From Spirosoma validum (GTDB lineage Bacteria > Bacteroidota > Bacteroidia > Cytophagales > Spirosomataceae), in the NCBI RefSeq assembly GCF_014699035.1, contig NZ_JACXAA010000023.1, forward strand, positions 1-62,209: 62,209 bases of DNA, in the 5' to 3' direction. Position numbers and translations under genes: made by a program. Under the pieces are notes generated by a model. The model had not been told where the DNA came from, ran no database searches, and worked only from the letters and a program-made list of their open reading frames with translations. Of this stretch, positions 1-7,607 are shown piece after piece (position 1 is the stretch's first letter; every line of letters starts with the position of its first letter).

Positions 1-423
1 GCTGTTGTGCGTCGGGGCGAGAAATATGATAAATTTTATACCCCTTCGTTTGTTTAATCCATAGAAATCGGTGCGGTCCAGTCCGACACAATAGCGTAGC
101 AATGGCATAAAAAAGGGGATAAAGAATGAATACGTTGGTTGACCTACGATCTTCTCCCGCTGTTGCACATGGATGCCAGATCGTAACCTCTGGTTACGTC
201 TATGGGTACTGTTGGAGCTACAGGGAAAAGACAAGCTAGCCAGAGCAATCGCTCCGGCGCCCCGGCAGCGGTGCAGTATCGTTGGGACGTACTATCGGCG
301 GAACTCAGGGTGCTGGCTAGCCTTGTCAGACCTTACTCAAAATTGTATTTTTTCTGATAAGATCAACCTAAAACAAAGATATGAACGGCGGACCGTGAGA
401 TTTGTAATCTATAATTAATGAAT
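1..423. other. Left-edge region without a convincing gene
   Basis: No convincing gene is seen. On the minus strand an open frame from an ATG at 108 runs off the left edge (36 codons, starting MPLLRYCVGLDRTD). The RYCVGLD string recalls the start of IS110-type transposases, but what follows does not, so it is not called. An imperfect inverted repeat (GACAAGCTAGCCAG at 230-243 and its near complement at 313-327) encloses about 69 bases of unknown role. Confidence 0.4.
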
Positions 424-456
424 CCTCGTCTCATTTTGGAGCGTTTTCGTAAGACC
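424..456 (+). repeat. Dispersed intergenic element, copy 1
   Basis: This is the first copy of an intergenic element found about 15 times in the window. It reads CGTCTCA (427-433), then GGAGCGTTTT, then AAGACC, so a short GTCT/AGAC pairing is possible. The upstream AAACGCCC head seen in longer copies is not clear here. It lies just past the 3' end of the DUF1772-like gene. Confidence 0.6.
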
Positions 457-472
457 ATTGTAAACTACAGAG

Positions 473-919
473 CTAGCGATTGGTGGCGAGGAAACCTAGA
501 ACTGACGACAGGGCAGCTAATGCAATACGTACAGTATGGAGCATCAGCCATAAATCACGTTTGGCAGTCACTTGGTCTAAGGGTAGGGATTTGGCCGCAA
601 ACTGAGCGTTCGTGGGACCAAACCACACCGACGTAAAAATAAGCAACACCGCTAGGCTGGCAGACGCTAGCAACCAAAGTGTGCGAGCCTCTTTCTCGCC
701 CCAGCTTAGCCAGACGGAACCAGTCAAGCCCAAGATGGCAACCACGCCAACAACCCCAATCGCACGGGGGATTAAGGGCAGATAGACAATAAAAGAATCC
801 AGAAAAGCCTCTGCCGAAAGGCTTTTCCAATGACCGCCCAGCAGCACACCAATGGCCAGCAGGACACCGGCAAACAGGGCCGAACCGGAGATAGCGAGTA
901 TGTTAAGGAAAAGTTTCAT
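473..919 (-). CDS. DUF1772-like (anthrone oxygenase-type) membrane protein
   Basis: A 148-residue integral membrane protein with four likely membrane segments (about residues 5-28, 44-68, 79-100 and 128-145). The C-terminal pattern, a tryptophan followed by LMLHTVRIALAALSSVLGF, resembles the DUF1772/anthrone-oxygenase-like family, whose bacterial members have no firmly known role. It follows the gene at 947-1429 by 27 bases on the same strand, and that gene follows an AraC regulator, so the three probably form one transcription unit. The family assignment rests on motif resemblance and spacing of membrane segments only. Confidence 0.6.
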   Translation of the reverse strand: MKLFLNILAISGSALFAGVLLAIGVLLGGHWKSLSAEAFLDSFIVYLPLIPRAIGVVGVVAILGLTGSVWLSWGEKEARTLWLLASASLAVLLIFTSVWFGPTNAQFAAKSLPLDQVTAKRDLWLMLHTVRIALAALSSVLGFLATNR

Positions 920-946
920 CTTGTTTGATGGATGAGTTCATCGCTT

Positions 947-1429
947 TTAAATGGAGGTCTGGGAACCTACGCCAAGTGGCTTCATTCGTTTGAATCGTCC
1001 CGATAATTGAACGCCACTTCTGGAGTTCAATCCAAGCAAAACCAGGTTGGTCAAACCCAAGCCAAACTCGGCGATCTGAGTGATAAAGAAAATACCGTCG
1101 ATGGCTTGATAATGCGAACGGTAGTACAGGAAAAAGGCTAACCCGATTAAGCATAGACCATTGAGCGTGATGAACCTCATTCGCTTCTGCTTGGCTAGTA
1201 CGATTGGATGATTGGACTTGCCCGCTAATTTGTTGCCCGAAAGTGCAACTGCTGGCATGGCGACCAACAGTAGGGGCAGCGCGAAGAGAATCGCTTCTTT
1301 TATGTTCTTGATTACGGTTTCACTACCGCTCAACTCGGCTACCAGGGAGGCTGTCAAGAAACTGCCAATCGTCAGGATGGCCACTAGGGTGGCGGCAATG
1401 TGAATCTTAATCAGTGTTTTTCGTTTCAT
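947..1429 (-). CDS. Four-helix membrane protein of unknown function
   Basis: A 160-residue protein with four hydrophobic segments (about 8-30, 46-66, 86-104 and 112-135). Between the second and third lie the conserved-looking strings ILFALPLLL and KQKRMRFITLNG, and near the end GLNSRSGVQLSGRFKRMK. A histidine inside the first helix (IKIHIAATLVA) could be a ligand, which is speculation. I do not recognise a named function. It sits between the AraC gene (43-base gap) and the DUF1772-like gene, and the trio is probably co-transcribed and controlled by the regulator. Confidence 0.65.
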   Translation of the reverse strand: MKRKTLIKIHIAATLVAILTIGSFLTASLVAELSGSETVIKNIKEAILFALPLLLVAMPAVALSGNKLAGKSNHPIVLAKQKRMRFITLNGLCLIGLAFFLYYRSHYQAIDGIFFITQIAEFGLGLTNLVLLGLNSRSGVQLSGRFKRMKPLGVGSQTSI

Positions 1430-1472
1430 GGCTTTTTGCTTTTTTCAAGCAAAGAAACGACAGGCAGATGGG

Positions 1473-2288
1473 CTAAAATTGTAAAAATCGGAGGGTGGGG
1501 ATTTGCTTTCTTAACTGGCCGGGTGACATACCAGTGATGTCTTTCACTTCGTGGATAAAATGAGCCTGATCAAAATAGTCGTTCTTGTAAGCAATGTCGG
1601 TGAGTGAATCGGGCGAATGCCTCAGTTGATAGGCCACTTGTTGCAAGCGAACCAGCCGTATGTATTCTTTGGGTGAGCAACCAACATGATCCTGGAACTG
1701 ACTTCGGATGGTTCGTTCCGACACGTCGAGCTGATGCGCCAGTTGGGTAATGGGAATGGTTCCGGCGCTTTTTTCGATCAGCTCGATTGCTTTGGTTATC
1801 AAGGATAAGTCCCGAATCATCATGTTGTCCAGAAACACGCGTTCCACTTCGTTGAACATTTGCTCAGGTTGTCGGCAACGTTCAATGCGTTGTTGAAAAT
1901 CGGTGGCCGTTGTTTGAAATAACTCAGTGGTGTTGATCAACCAGGGCATACTACTTACCGGCTGTTTAGTGAGATAAGCTAAGCAATGGGGTTGAACATG
2001 GGCACCAATAATTTTGACCCGGTCAGTCTGGGGTTGTACCGTTATTTGTTGGGTAGAGATGCGGGAGATCGCCATGTTGACCGTCGCCGACTGGTTGAGA
2101 GTATGATTAGTGGCGGTAAAGGGATAATTGAAAAAATACCCAAAGGTGATTCTGGGACAGGGAATGATCAGTTCCTGATCGAGACCTTGCTGCGTACGAT
2201 CCACATCGACGTAAAAGTAGTAGTCAACCAGTGTGGCCAGGAACTGATTGTTGGGTTTCTGAGTCAGAAAAAGGGGGTCGGCATCCAT
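1473..2288 (-). CDS. AraC-family transcriptional regulator
   Basis: A 271-residue regulator. The C-terminal ~95 residues hold the two AraC helix-turn-helix motifs: LAHQLDVSERTIRSQF, with GCSPKEYIRLVRLQ after it, and ITDIAYKNDYFDQAHF-like sequence (LTDIAYKNDYFDQAHF) before GMSPGQLRK. The N-terminal half resembles the ligand-sensing region of DUF6597-type AraC proteins of Bacteroidetes; ligand unknown. It is the first gene of an apparent three-gene unit with two small membrane proteins. The 200 bases upstream are AT-rich and lead to a copy of the dispersed element at 2492-2552. Confidence 0.85.
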   Translation of the reverse strand: MDADPLFLTQKPNNQFLATLVDYYFYVDVDRTQQGLDQELIIPCPRITFGYFFNYPFTATNHTLNQSATVNMAISRISTQQITVQPQTDRVKIIGAHVQPHCLAYLTKQPVSSMPWLINTTELFQTTATDFQQRIERCRQPEQMFNEVERVFLDNMMIRDLSLITKAIELIEKSAGTIPITQLAHQLDVSERTIRSQFQDHVGCSPKEYIRLVRLQQVAYQLRHSPDSLTDIAYKNDYFDQAHFIHEVKDITGMSPGQLRKQIPTLRFLQF

Positions 2289-2491
2289 TCGGATAGCTTA
2301 TTTTAGAAAAACTAGACTCGAAATGGCGATGAGAGTAGCCGTAATTAGGTCCTTACTGGTTGAATTTATAAGTAAACGACTGCTTATCAGCAGATACCTA
2401 TTTTAAAAAGAACTAGCTCTATGTTTTTTAATAGTTGAAGAAACAACACTGGCTCGAAATAATCAAAAGTTGGTAGCCTAATACGGCTTTT

Positions 2492-2552
2492 AAAACGCTC
2501 CTTCTAAGGACAGTTAAATCTTCTTCGTCTCATGTGGGAGCGTTTAAGGATA
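2492..2552 (+). repeat. Dispersed intergenic element, copy 2 (perfect outer stem)
   Basis: This copy is the clearest evidence for base pairing. AAACGCTCC (2493-2501) is exactly complementary to GGAGCGTTT (2537-2545) across a 35-base loop that contains the conserved CGTCTCA (2526-2532). The inner CGTCTCA/TGAGACG pairing seen in other copies is lost here. A partial relic with GGAGCGTTT and AGAC also lies at about 2814-2836. It occupies the gap upstream of the AraC gene and before the small peptide at 2612. Confidence 0.7.
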
Positions 2553-2611
2553 TGCACCGTTAACAAGTAACCCCGTTTTAAGTTACCTTTTTAACGAATC
2601 AATAGGAATGG

Positions 2612-2725
2612 ATGAAGAACATGTCAATAACCTTTCTGCTGGCGGGGGCGGTACTGGGCCTGCTGTTAGTTGTCACGGTAAACCAAGCCCGTACCAACCT
2701 GAACCGATCGCTGAAGGCTAAGTAG
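2612..2725 (+). CDS. Small single-pass membrane peptide (37 aa)
   Basis: A 37-residue reading frame starting MKNMSITFLLAGAVLGLLL, with one clear membrane helix (about residues 5-23) and a positively charged tail ending LNRSLKAK. The sequence AGGAA about 5 bases ahead of the ATG could serve as ribosome-binding site. The hydrophobic-then-basic pattern is that of real small membrane proteins rather than random sequence. No function is recognised. Neighbours are on the opposite strand, so it would be transcribed alone. Confidence 0.5.
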   Translation: MKNMSITFLLAGAVLGLLLVVTVNQARTNLNRSLKAK

Positions 2726-2949
2726 TTGAGCGGAACGGGACGGGGATGGAGCGCCACTGCGATGCCGAGTAGGCAATTCCTCACTTGGCTGATGAGAATC
2801 GGAACCTACTGCAAATAGGAGCGTTTTTAAAAGACTTGATTACGCTTAAGCCGTTTCCCTCCATTCTCTTCAGCCACAATCATTGCTCACGTAAGCAAGC
2901 AACCTTTAAACAAAATTTGATAAAAGTTTCTACTCAGAACAAACCCCCA

Positions 2950-4455
2950 CTATGGCTTTTCCAAACGGGGCTGAATTCGCACGCCAAAGCCTACTACGAC
3001 GGGATGAATGGCCAGCTGACGCTGTTCGCTCAGGAGTCGGTTCAGGCCATACTCAATCACTACACTCGCTTGTAATTCCAGACGGTGACTCAGTGGCAAC
3101 CGGCGATTGACTCCCCCCCGCAGGCCTAACAGGGTTTGCCGGCTGGTCGGCAGGTAGGAAAACTGGCCACCCAGCTCAATGGCATAGCGGCCCTGACCCA
3201 GGAGCCGATACTGACTTAGCCCGGCACCGACCATCGGCAGCGCTACGTTTTCGGCGACCGTATGCGCTTCTCGCACCAGATGATACGGGTTGGCCGGGTT
3301 AGGTTCGACCCGGTAGCGATTCTCGTTGACCGTATAGTAAGCCCAGCGCCGGAGCTGTCCCATCGACAGGTGAGCCTGCCAGCGCCCAAAGCGGACACCG
3401 CCGTTCACCTGGTAGCCCCAGGTAGCCGGTGAAAAGGCTGCCGGAGCGTGTACCTGCGAAAGATAGCTGGCTGAAGCGGGCAGGGCACTCATCCACTGAA
3501 AGCTACTCAGCGGTACGGCGTCGATAAACCAGCGTTGAGTCGGGCGAACACCGTTGTCTTCAACCCGGTACCGGGATACTGAATCCGTGACGGGGAGTTG
3601 GGCAGGCAGGGCGCCTAGCTGGCCAGGAAGGGATAGAAGGCCAGCAATTCGGAGAAATTGTGAGGTGCCGACCGATAAATAGTTGGTTGCCACCTGAGAG
3701 TCTGATAACGCGTCTTGACTAGCCGAAACTTCCCTAGGTGCCTGATCTGGCTCAACCCGTTCGCTGCGGACCAGGCCAGACGACGTAGCAGGAGAACGGT
3801 CAGCAGTTGTACGGGGCGATTTAGACCGTGATAGACTGGTCAGGGTTGGCGCGTTACGTCGTGTTTTTCTCGTCTCACTACGTAGCGCAACATTGCTGGT
3901 CGTCACGAACTCTATCTTATCCGTTCGTTTGGTCAGTTTCCTGGTTTGGGCCAGGAAACCAGCCTCAGTTTCGACTTGCGGGCTTGCGACCAGGGGAGCT
4001 GAAACGCCGGGTGTCTCGATCCGGGAAGCAGATGGCCGACGAGTGGTTGGGCGTTGGCTGGCCGTGACCTCATCAGATCGCGAATTAGTCCTGGCTAATG
4101 CCGGCGACAGCGGACGTTCAGCGGAGGTGGTTGGCTGAAGAACACGGCTTTTCGATGTCGACCGATGCGGGGACGCTGACTGGGCTATGTTGTTTTTGTC
4201 TTTCGTCCCGGAACGCTCGCTGAAACGGACCTGATACAACAGGCCAGCGGTCATCAGCAGCAGCAGCCCTGCCACCAGCCAACGTATCGGCCGTCGTCGA
4301 CGTCCGGCTGGTAGCTGATTCAGGATACGACGGCTCAGCGACGAGCGGGGCTGAACCTCAAAATCGTCGAACGCCTGCTGCCAGTGTCGGCGCAGCAGTT
4401 CATCGGGGTCATCATCCCAGGAATTCATGTCGTTGGATGCCATGTTGGTTAACAA
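2950..4455 (-). CDS. Anti-sigma-like inner membrane protein with beta-barrel-like C-terminus
   Basis: About 501 residues. The N-terminal ~55 residues are polar with an acidic start (DDDPDELLRRHWQQAF), followed by a basic stretch GRRRRPIRW and one membrane helix (about 59-76). A long Ser/Thr/Arg-rich periplasmic linker follows, and the last ~200 residues look like outer-membrane beta strands (for example VNGGVRFGRWQAHLSMG and YAIELGGQFSYLP). This architecture is common downstream of ECF sigma genes in Cytophagales, where it is thought to hold the sigma factor. The start is unsure: ATGs at 4455, 4443 and 4428 all overlap the 3' end of the sigma gene, which implies translational coupling. Confidence 0.75.
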   Translation of the reverse strand: MLTNMASNDMNSWDDDPDELLRRHWQQAFDDFEVQPRSSLSRRILNQLPAGRRRRPIRWLVAGLLLLMTAGLLYQVRFSERSGTKDKNNIAQSASPHRSTSKSRVLQPTTSAERPLSPALARTNSRSDEVTASQRPTTRRPSASRIETPGVSAPLVASPQVETEAGFLAQTRKLTKRTDKIEFVTTSNVALRSETRKTRRNAPTLTSLSRSKSPRTTADRSPATSSGLVRSERVEPDQAPREVSASQDALSDSQVATNYLSVGTSQFLRIAGLLSLPGQLGALPAQLPVTDSVSRYRVEDNGVRPTQRWFIDAVPLSSFQWMSALPASASYLSQVHAPAAFSPATWGYQVNGGVRFGRWQAHLSMGQLRRWAYYTVNENRYRVEPNPANPYHLVREAHTVAENVALPMVGAGLSQYRLLGQGRYAIELGGQFSYLPTSRQTLLGLRGGVNRRLPLSHRLELQASVVIEYGLNRLLSEQRQLAIHPVVVGFGVRIQPRLEKP

Positions 4456-4999
4456 AAGTTAGTAGCAATTGGCGGGCCCGGCTAAAGCGGGAGCGCGCCG
4501 TGGCTTCGGGTATCTTCAGTAACGTAGCGATCTCGGCGTGGTTGTAGCCTTCAACCAGATACAGATTCACGACCAGTCGGTAATCGTCGGGTAGCCGGGC
4601 CAGTAACCCTAATAGAGCCTCCTGGTCATAGCCAGCCAGCAGCTGCAGGTGATCGTCACTCGCGGGCGGCTCGCTGATGGCCTCGTAGCTGGTCAGGTGT
4701 TCCTGGGGCCGGGTAGTTCGGTGGTAATAATTGATCGCTGTGCGAACAACCACTGCCTTGACCCAGCTGTCGGCCGACTCAGGTTTAATCAGTTCATCGA
4801 TGTGGGTAAATACTTTTAGAAAAGCTTCCTGAAAGATGTCTTCTGCTTCGGCCACCGTCCGGGCGTAGCGCACGCAGACTCCCAGCATACGACCCTGGTA
4901 GCGTTCATAAAAGGCTCGCTGCGCCCGGGGCTGCCGTTGCTGACAGCCCAAAACCAGTTCCGTGAGGGTTTGGTATGACTTGCGGCCAAATAACGCCAT
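4412..4999 (-). CDS. ECF-type RNA polymerase sigma factor (sigma-70 family)
   Basis: Roughly 195 residues with both ECF regions. Region 2 includes FYERYQGRMLGVCVRYARTVAEAEDIFQEAF split over residues ~30-60, with the DIFQEAFLKVF motif. Region 4 contains LPDDYRLVVNLYLVEGYNHAEIA and the recognition helix IPEATARSRFSRAR. The start at 4999 (MALFGRKSY) is preferred over an ATG two codons earlier at 5005 because family members begin near this point. It lies between a lipoprotein gene (36-base gap) and the anti-sigma-like gene that overlaps its end, so the three form one operon. The sigma factor probably controls its own operon, which is inferred from family habit. Confidence 0.9.
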   Translation of the reverse strand: MALFGRKSYQTLTELVLGCQQRQPRAQRAFYERYQGRMLGVCVRYARTVAEAEDIFQEAFLKVFTHIDELIKPESADSWVKAVVVRTAINYYHRTTRPQEHLTSYEAISEPPASDDHLQLLAGYDQEALLGLLARLPDDYRLVVNLYLVEGYNHAEIATLLKIPEATARSRFSRARQLLLTFVNQHGIQRHEFLG

Positions 5000-5040
5000 G
5001 TACAACTACGAATCAGAGATAAGAGGCTTTTAAAAATTGG

Positions 5041-5994
5041 TCAAAAATTTCCGTAGATCAGAAACGACCGGCTGATTAATTGGCCTTCGTCGGAAAAGCT
5101 CATCAGCCAGGCCTGATTATCCTTTTGCAGGTTCACCCGGTAGGTACTCGTTGACCCATACGTATGGTGCGTCAGCGAAGCATCTGTTCCAGTCAGGCCA
5201 AATCCCGCCAGTTCGGGCCGTTGAATATATTGCTGGGCAACAGTTGGTAGCTGGTCTAAACGCTGTAAAGGCTGCGCTGTCTGCGGGTTACTGACGGCGA
5301 TCGGCTGCCCCTTTTCGTCGTAGCTGACATACAGCGGCTGTCCCTGATTCTGAATCGATACCGTGCCGTGTCTTTGGCGAAGGGCATCCACCTGTATCCA
5401 CGCGTAGGTGAACGGTAGATTCTGTCCGCGCAGTGCTGCCTGTAGCGATTCAGGAATTTCCGTCGGCGTATCGGTCTCGTAGTTAGTGAGCTGAAAAGGC
5501 AGCAGTTCCAGATAATAGGTGATCTTCCCTGAATACAGCCGGGTGATGGTCCAACTGGCCGTGTAAGGTTGCTGTTGCCAGCTATAGTCGGCATAAACGT
5601 GCGTCACCGCGCTGTTTCCCGGATTGCTGAACCAGGTATACTGCCGAAGGCGAACATTACTGAACCTGCCACCCGCTACCACCGTCGATTCCAGCAAGCG
5701 GGCGAGCGAATCGGGCACGCCACCACTAACCAGTTGATCGGCGGTCAGCAACCGGGTAGGGCTGAGCAGGGCCTGGTAGCGCTGGTTCTGCTGCATGAAG
5801 TCGGCTTGCCACAACTGGTTATTGGCGACGGTTGTAAAAACAATATCCTGGCCCTTGGGGTACTGCTGGGCCAGTGCCTGAACACTAACCGGCGGAGGAC
5901 CATTGTCGGGCGTTGGCTGCTGATCGGTATAGCGGTTACAACGGCTCCAGAAAAGGAGCATACCGATCCAGACGAGTTGGTTAAGTTTATTCAT
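5041..5994 (-). CDS. Lipoprotein with PepSY-like repeats, ECF-operon member
   Basis: About 317 residues from the ATG at 5994 (MNKLNQLVWIGMLLFWSRCN). The signal sequence ends in WSRC, a plausible lipobox, so the mature protein would be anchored by Cys18 on the periplasmic face. Two or three repeats of beta-alpha units (for example LPFTYAWIQVDALRQRHGTVSI and LPTVAQQYIQRPELAGFGLTG) recall the PepSY-like/DUF2874 fold of Bacteroidetes periplasmic proteins. An in-frame ATG at 6027 would add 11 residues that spoil the signal peptide. It is the first gene of the sigma/anti-sigma operon. Confidence 0.6.
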   Translation of the reverse strand: MNKLNQLVWIGMLLFWSRCNRYTDQQPTPDNGPPPVSVQALAQQYPKGQDIVFTTVANNQLWQADFMQQNQRYQALLSPTRLLTADQLVSGGVPDSLARLLESTVVAGGRFSNVRLRQYTWFSNPGNSAVTHVYADYSWQQQPYTASWTITRLYSGKITYYLELLPFQLTNYETDTPTEIPESLQAALRGQNLPFTYAWIQVDALRQRHGTVSIQNQGQPLYVSYDEKGQPIAVSNPQTAQPLQRLDQLPTVAQQYIQRPELAGFGLTGTDASLTHHTYGSTSTYRVNLQKDNQAWLMSFSDEGQLISRSFLIYGNF

Positions 5995-6262
5995 AACAGA
6001 TGGACGGATACGTAACCTGGTGCACATCCGGCTATCCTACAGACACAGAATGAGCAGCCGACTGTTGCAGCAAGTACCGCTTTTTTATAAGAAAAATGGA
6101 TAAAATCAGTCCTTAAAAAAAATAGTTGTTCAGCTGCAACACTTCTTACCGCCAGGTGTGTCTGTGTTCTCGACAGGGAGCCGCCGGAGCTTGTTCGCCA
6201 GCGTTGATTCACAACCCGCTTGCTGCCTGTCTACTGATTCAACGTTTACTGATCGAACCGCT

Positions 6263-7471
6263 ATGCGTATATGCTGCACCGTTGCCTGCCTGAGTGCACT
6301 GCTTTTGGGCTCGCTGCTATCCTGCCAACACCCTGATCAGGGCCAGGACCCGGCACCTACACCTACGCAGACGGAAAAGCGAACCGATCCTTACCTGTTC
6401 ACAGGCAACCCTGGCATCCGTACCAGTGGCATTGACGATATATCCGGCACCCTGACCGGTACCATCGACGGGAAGCCCATCGCCTTTGGGCCAGATAAAC
6501 CCTTTGCCGTAAAGGCATACGCTGGCTACAACTCGTATACGCCTAAAGCGTCTGTCCTGAACATTCAGGCCTACAGTGATCAGTATAGCATCAGTGTCAT
6601 TTTTAACGGACCTTTTGAGTCCGGACGTAACTACCGGGTGTACAATGCGGATGACGACGATGGAGAGGGCAAGCTCGACCCGTACATTGCCACGCCGTTT
6701 ATCCGGGTTCCGGAAGGGCAGACCGGCCGGAGTATCATCGATTTGAAAACACCGGACGAGCAGGTCCGTATTACGGCCATCACGGCTGACTACATCGACA
6801 TCGAGCTGCTCTTCGCCCTCAGTAAGCCGGGAGCCGTTCAGGAACGTATCAGTATACGAATCAGGAACATAATCGATGAAAATCGCGCGCTGCGGACCCA
6901 GTCGGAGGGAGACCCTTTCTGGAGCTATACAGACGTAGACCGCAGGATCGAAGCCTGGGGGTATGGTCCCCGGCAGGGAGCCGCTCTAGGCTCCCCAACG
7001 ACAACGCGGGTACGGATTAGCCAGAATCAGCTTACCACGCCCGTCAGCGACATTAGCTACGACGGTAAGACCGAGCCATTTACGAGTCAGTCCAGTTCGC
7101 TCTATCGGATCAAACAACCGACTGAGCAGACCTACGTCGAGTGCCTGTTCGGTATGCCCTGGTCAGCTGCGGGCTGGAAAAGCGTGGAAATCGTCTGGCC
7201 TGATTTCAGGGGTGCGGGTACTTATACCGGCGATCAGGTACAGCTTACGTTTATCAACAGCCTGGGCGGAACCAACTACTGGCGTGTCAAGCCCAGTACG
7301 CTGGCCAGTGCAAGCACGAAATGGCAGGTGGATGTGAAGCGTGTCACGGCGGATGTTATAGAAGGTACGTACACCATTGTGGAGGCCCCCCTCGTCGATA
7401 AAAACGGATCGGTGCCGATGCCCGTTCTGGTGAGCGTAAGTGGGCGCTTCAAGGTGATCTATCCCCGATAA
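6263..7471 (+). CDS. Secreted lipoprotein of unknown function
   Basis: About 402 residues starting MRICCTVACLSALLLGSLLS, with a lipobox LLSC; a threonine/proline-rich spacer follows. The body holds a segment beginning GTIDGKPIAFGPDKPFAVKA that resembles the beta-sandwich start of DUF6252-type Bacteroidetes lipoproteins, then a second all-beta region to the C-terminus. Upstream in-frame ATG at 6158 is rejected because it would bury the signal sequence. No enzymatic motif is visible. It stands alone on the plus strand, 136 bases before a T9SS cargo gene, with a hairpin between them. Confidence 0.55.
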   Translation: MRICCTVACLSALLLGSLLSCQHPDQGQDPAPTPTQTEKRTDPYLFTGNPGIRTSGIDDISGTLTGTIDGKPIAFGPDKPFAVKAYAGYNSYTPKASVLNIQAYSDQYSISVIFNGPFESGRNYRVYNADDDDGEGKLDPYIATPFIRVPEGQTGRSIIDLKTPDEQVRITAITADYIDIELLFALSKPGAVQERISIRIRNIIDENRALRTQSEGDPFWSYTDVDRRIEAWGYGPRQGAALGSPTTTRVRISQNQLTTPVSDISYDGKTEPFTSQSSSLYRIKQPTEQTYVECLFGMPWSAAGWKSVEIVWPDFRGAGTYTGDQVQLTFINSLGGTNYWRVKPSTLASASTKWQVDVKRVTADVIEGTYTIVEAPLVDKNGSVPMPVLVSVSGRFKVIYPR

Positions 7472-7505
7472 AGATATCCAATAATAACGACCAGAAAATA
7501 CTGAA

Positions 7506-7531
7506 CCGAAGTCGCCAGGTGGCCGCTTCGG
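7506..7531 (+). terminator. Hairpin between lipoprotein and T9SS genes
   Basis: CCGAAG (7506-7511) and CTTCGG (7526-7531) can pair, with an inner GCC/GGC pairing possible, about 35 bases after the lipoprotein stop codon. There is no U-tract, so termination is only probable. Confidence 0.4.
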
Positions 7532-7607
7532 GTAGGGGGACTCATGGCTATTGTCGACGTATTACCAACTCAATTTCTTACATACATAACGCTAATTAAC
7601 TCAAACG

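Noticed and set aside
1..108. Possible IS110-type transposase start on the minus strand
   Set aside because: Only the RYCVGLD string resembles it; the following residues do not, and the frame leaves the window after 36 codons.
173..418. Open frame of 81 codons near the left edge
   Set aside because: Composition is not protein-like, there is no ribosome-binding or promoter signal, and the frame ends just before a copy of the dispersed element.
2785..3075. Open frame overlapping the 3' end of the anti-sigma-like gene
   Set aside because: It lies antisense to well-supported coding sequence at its end and has no protein-like features.
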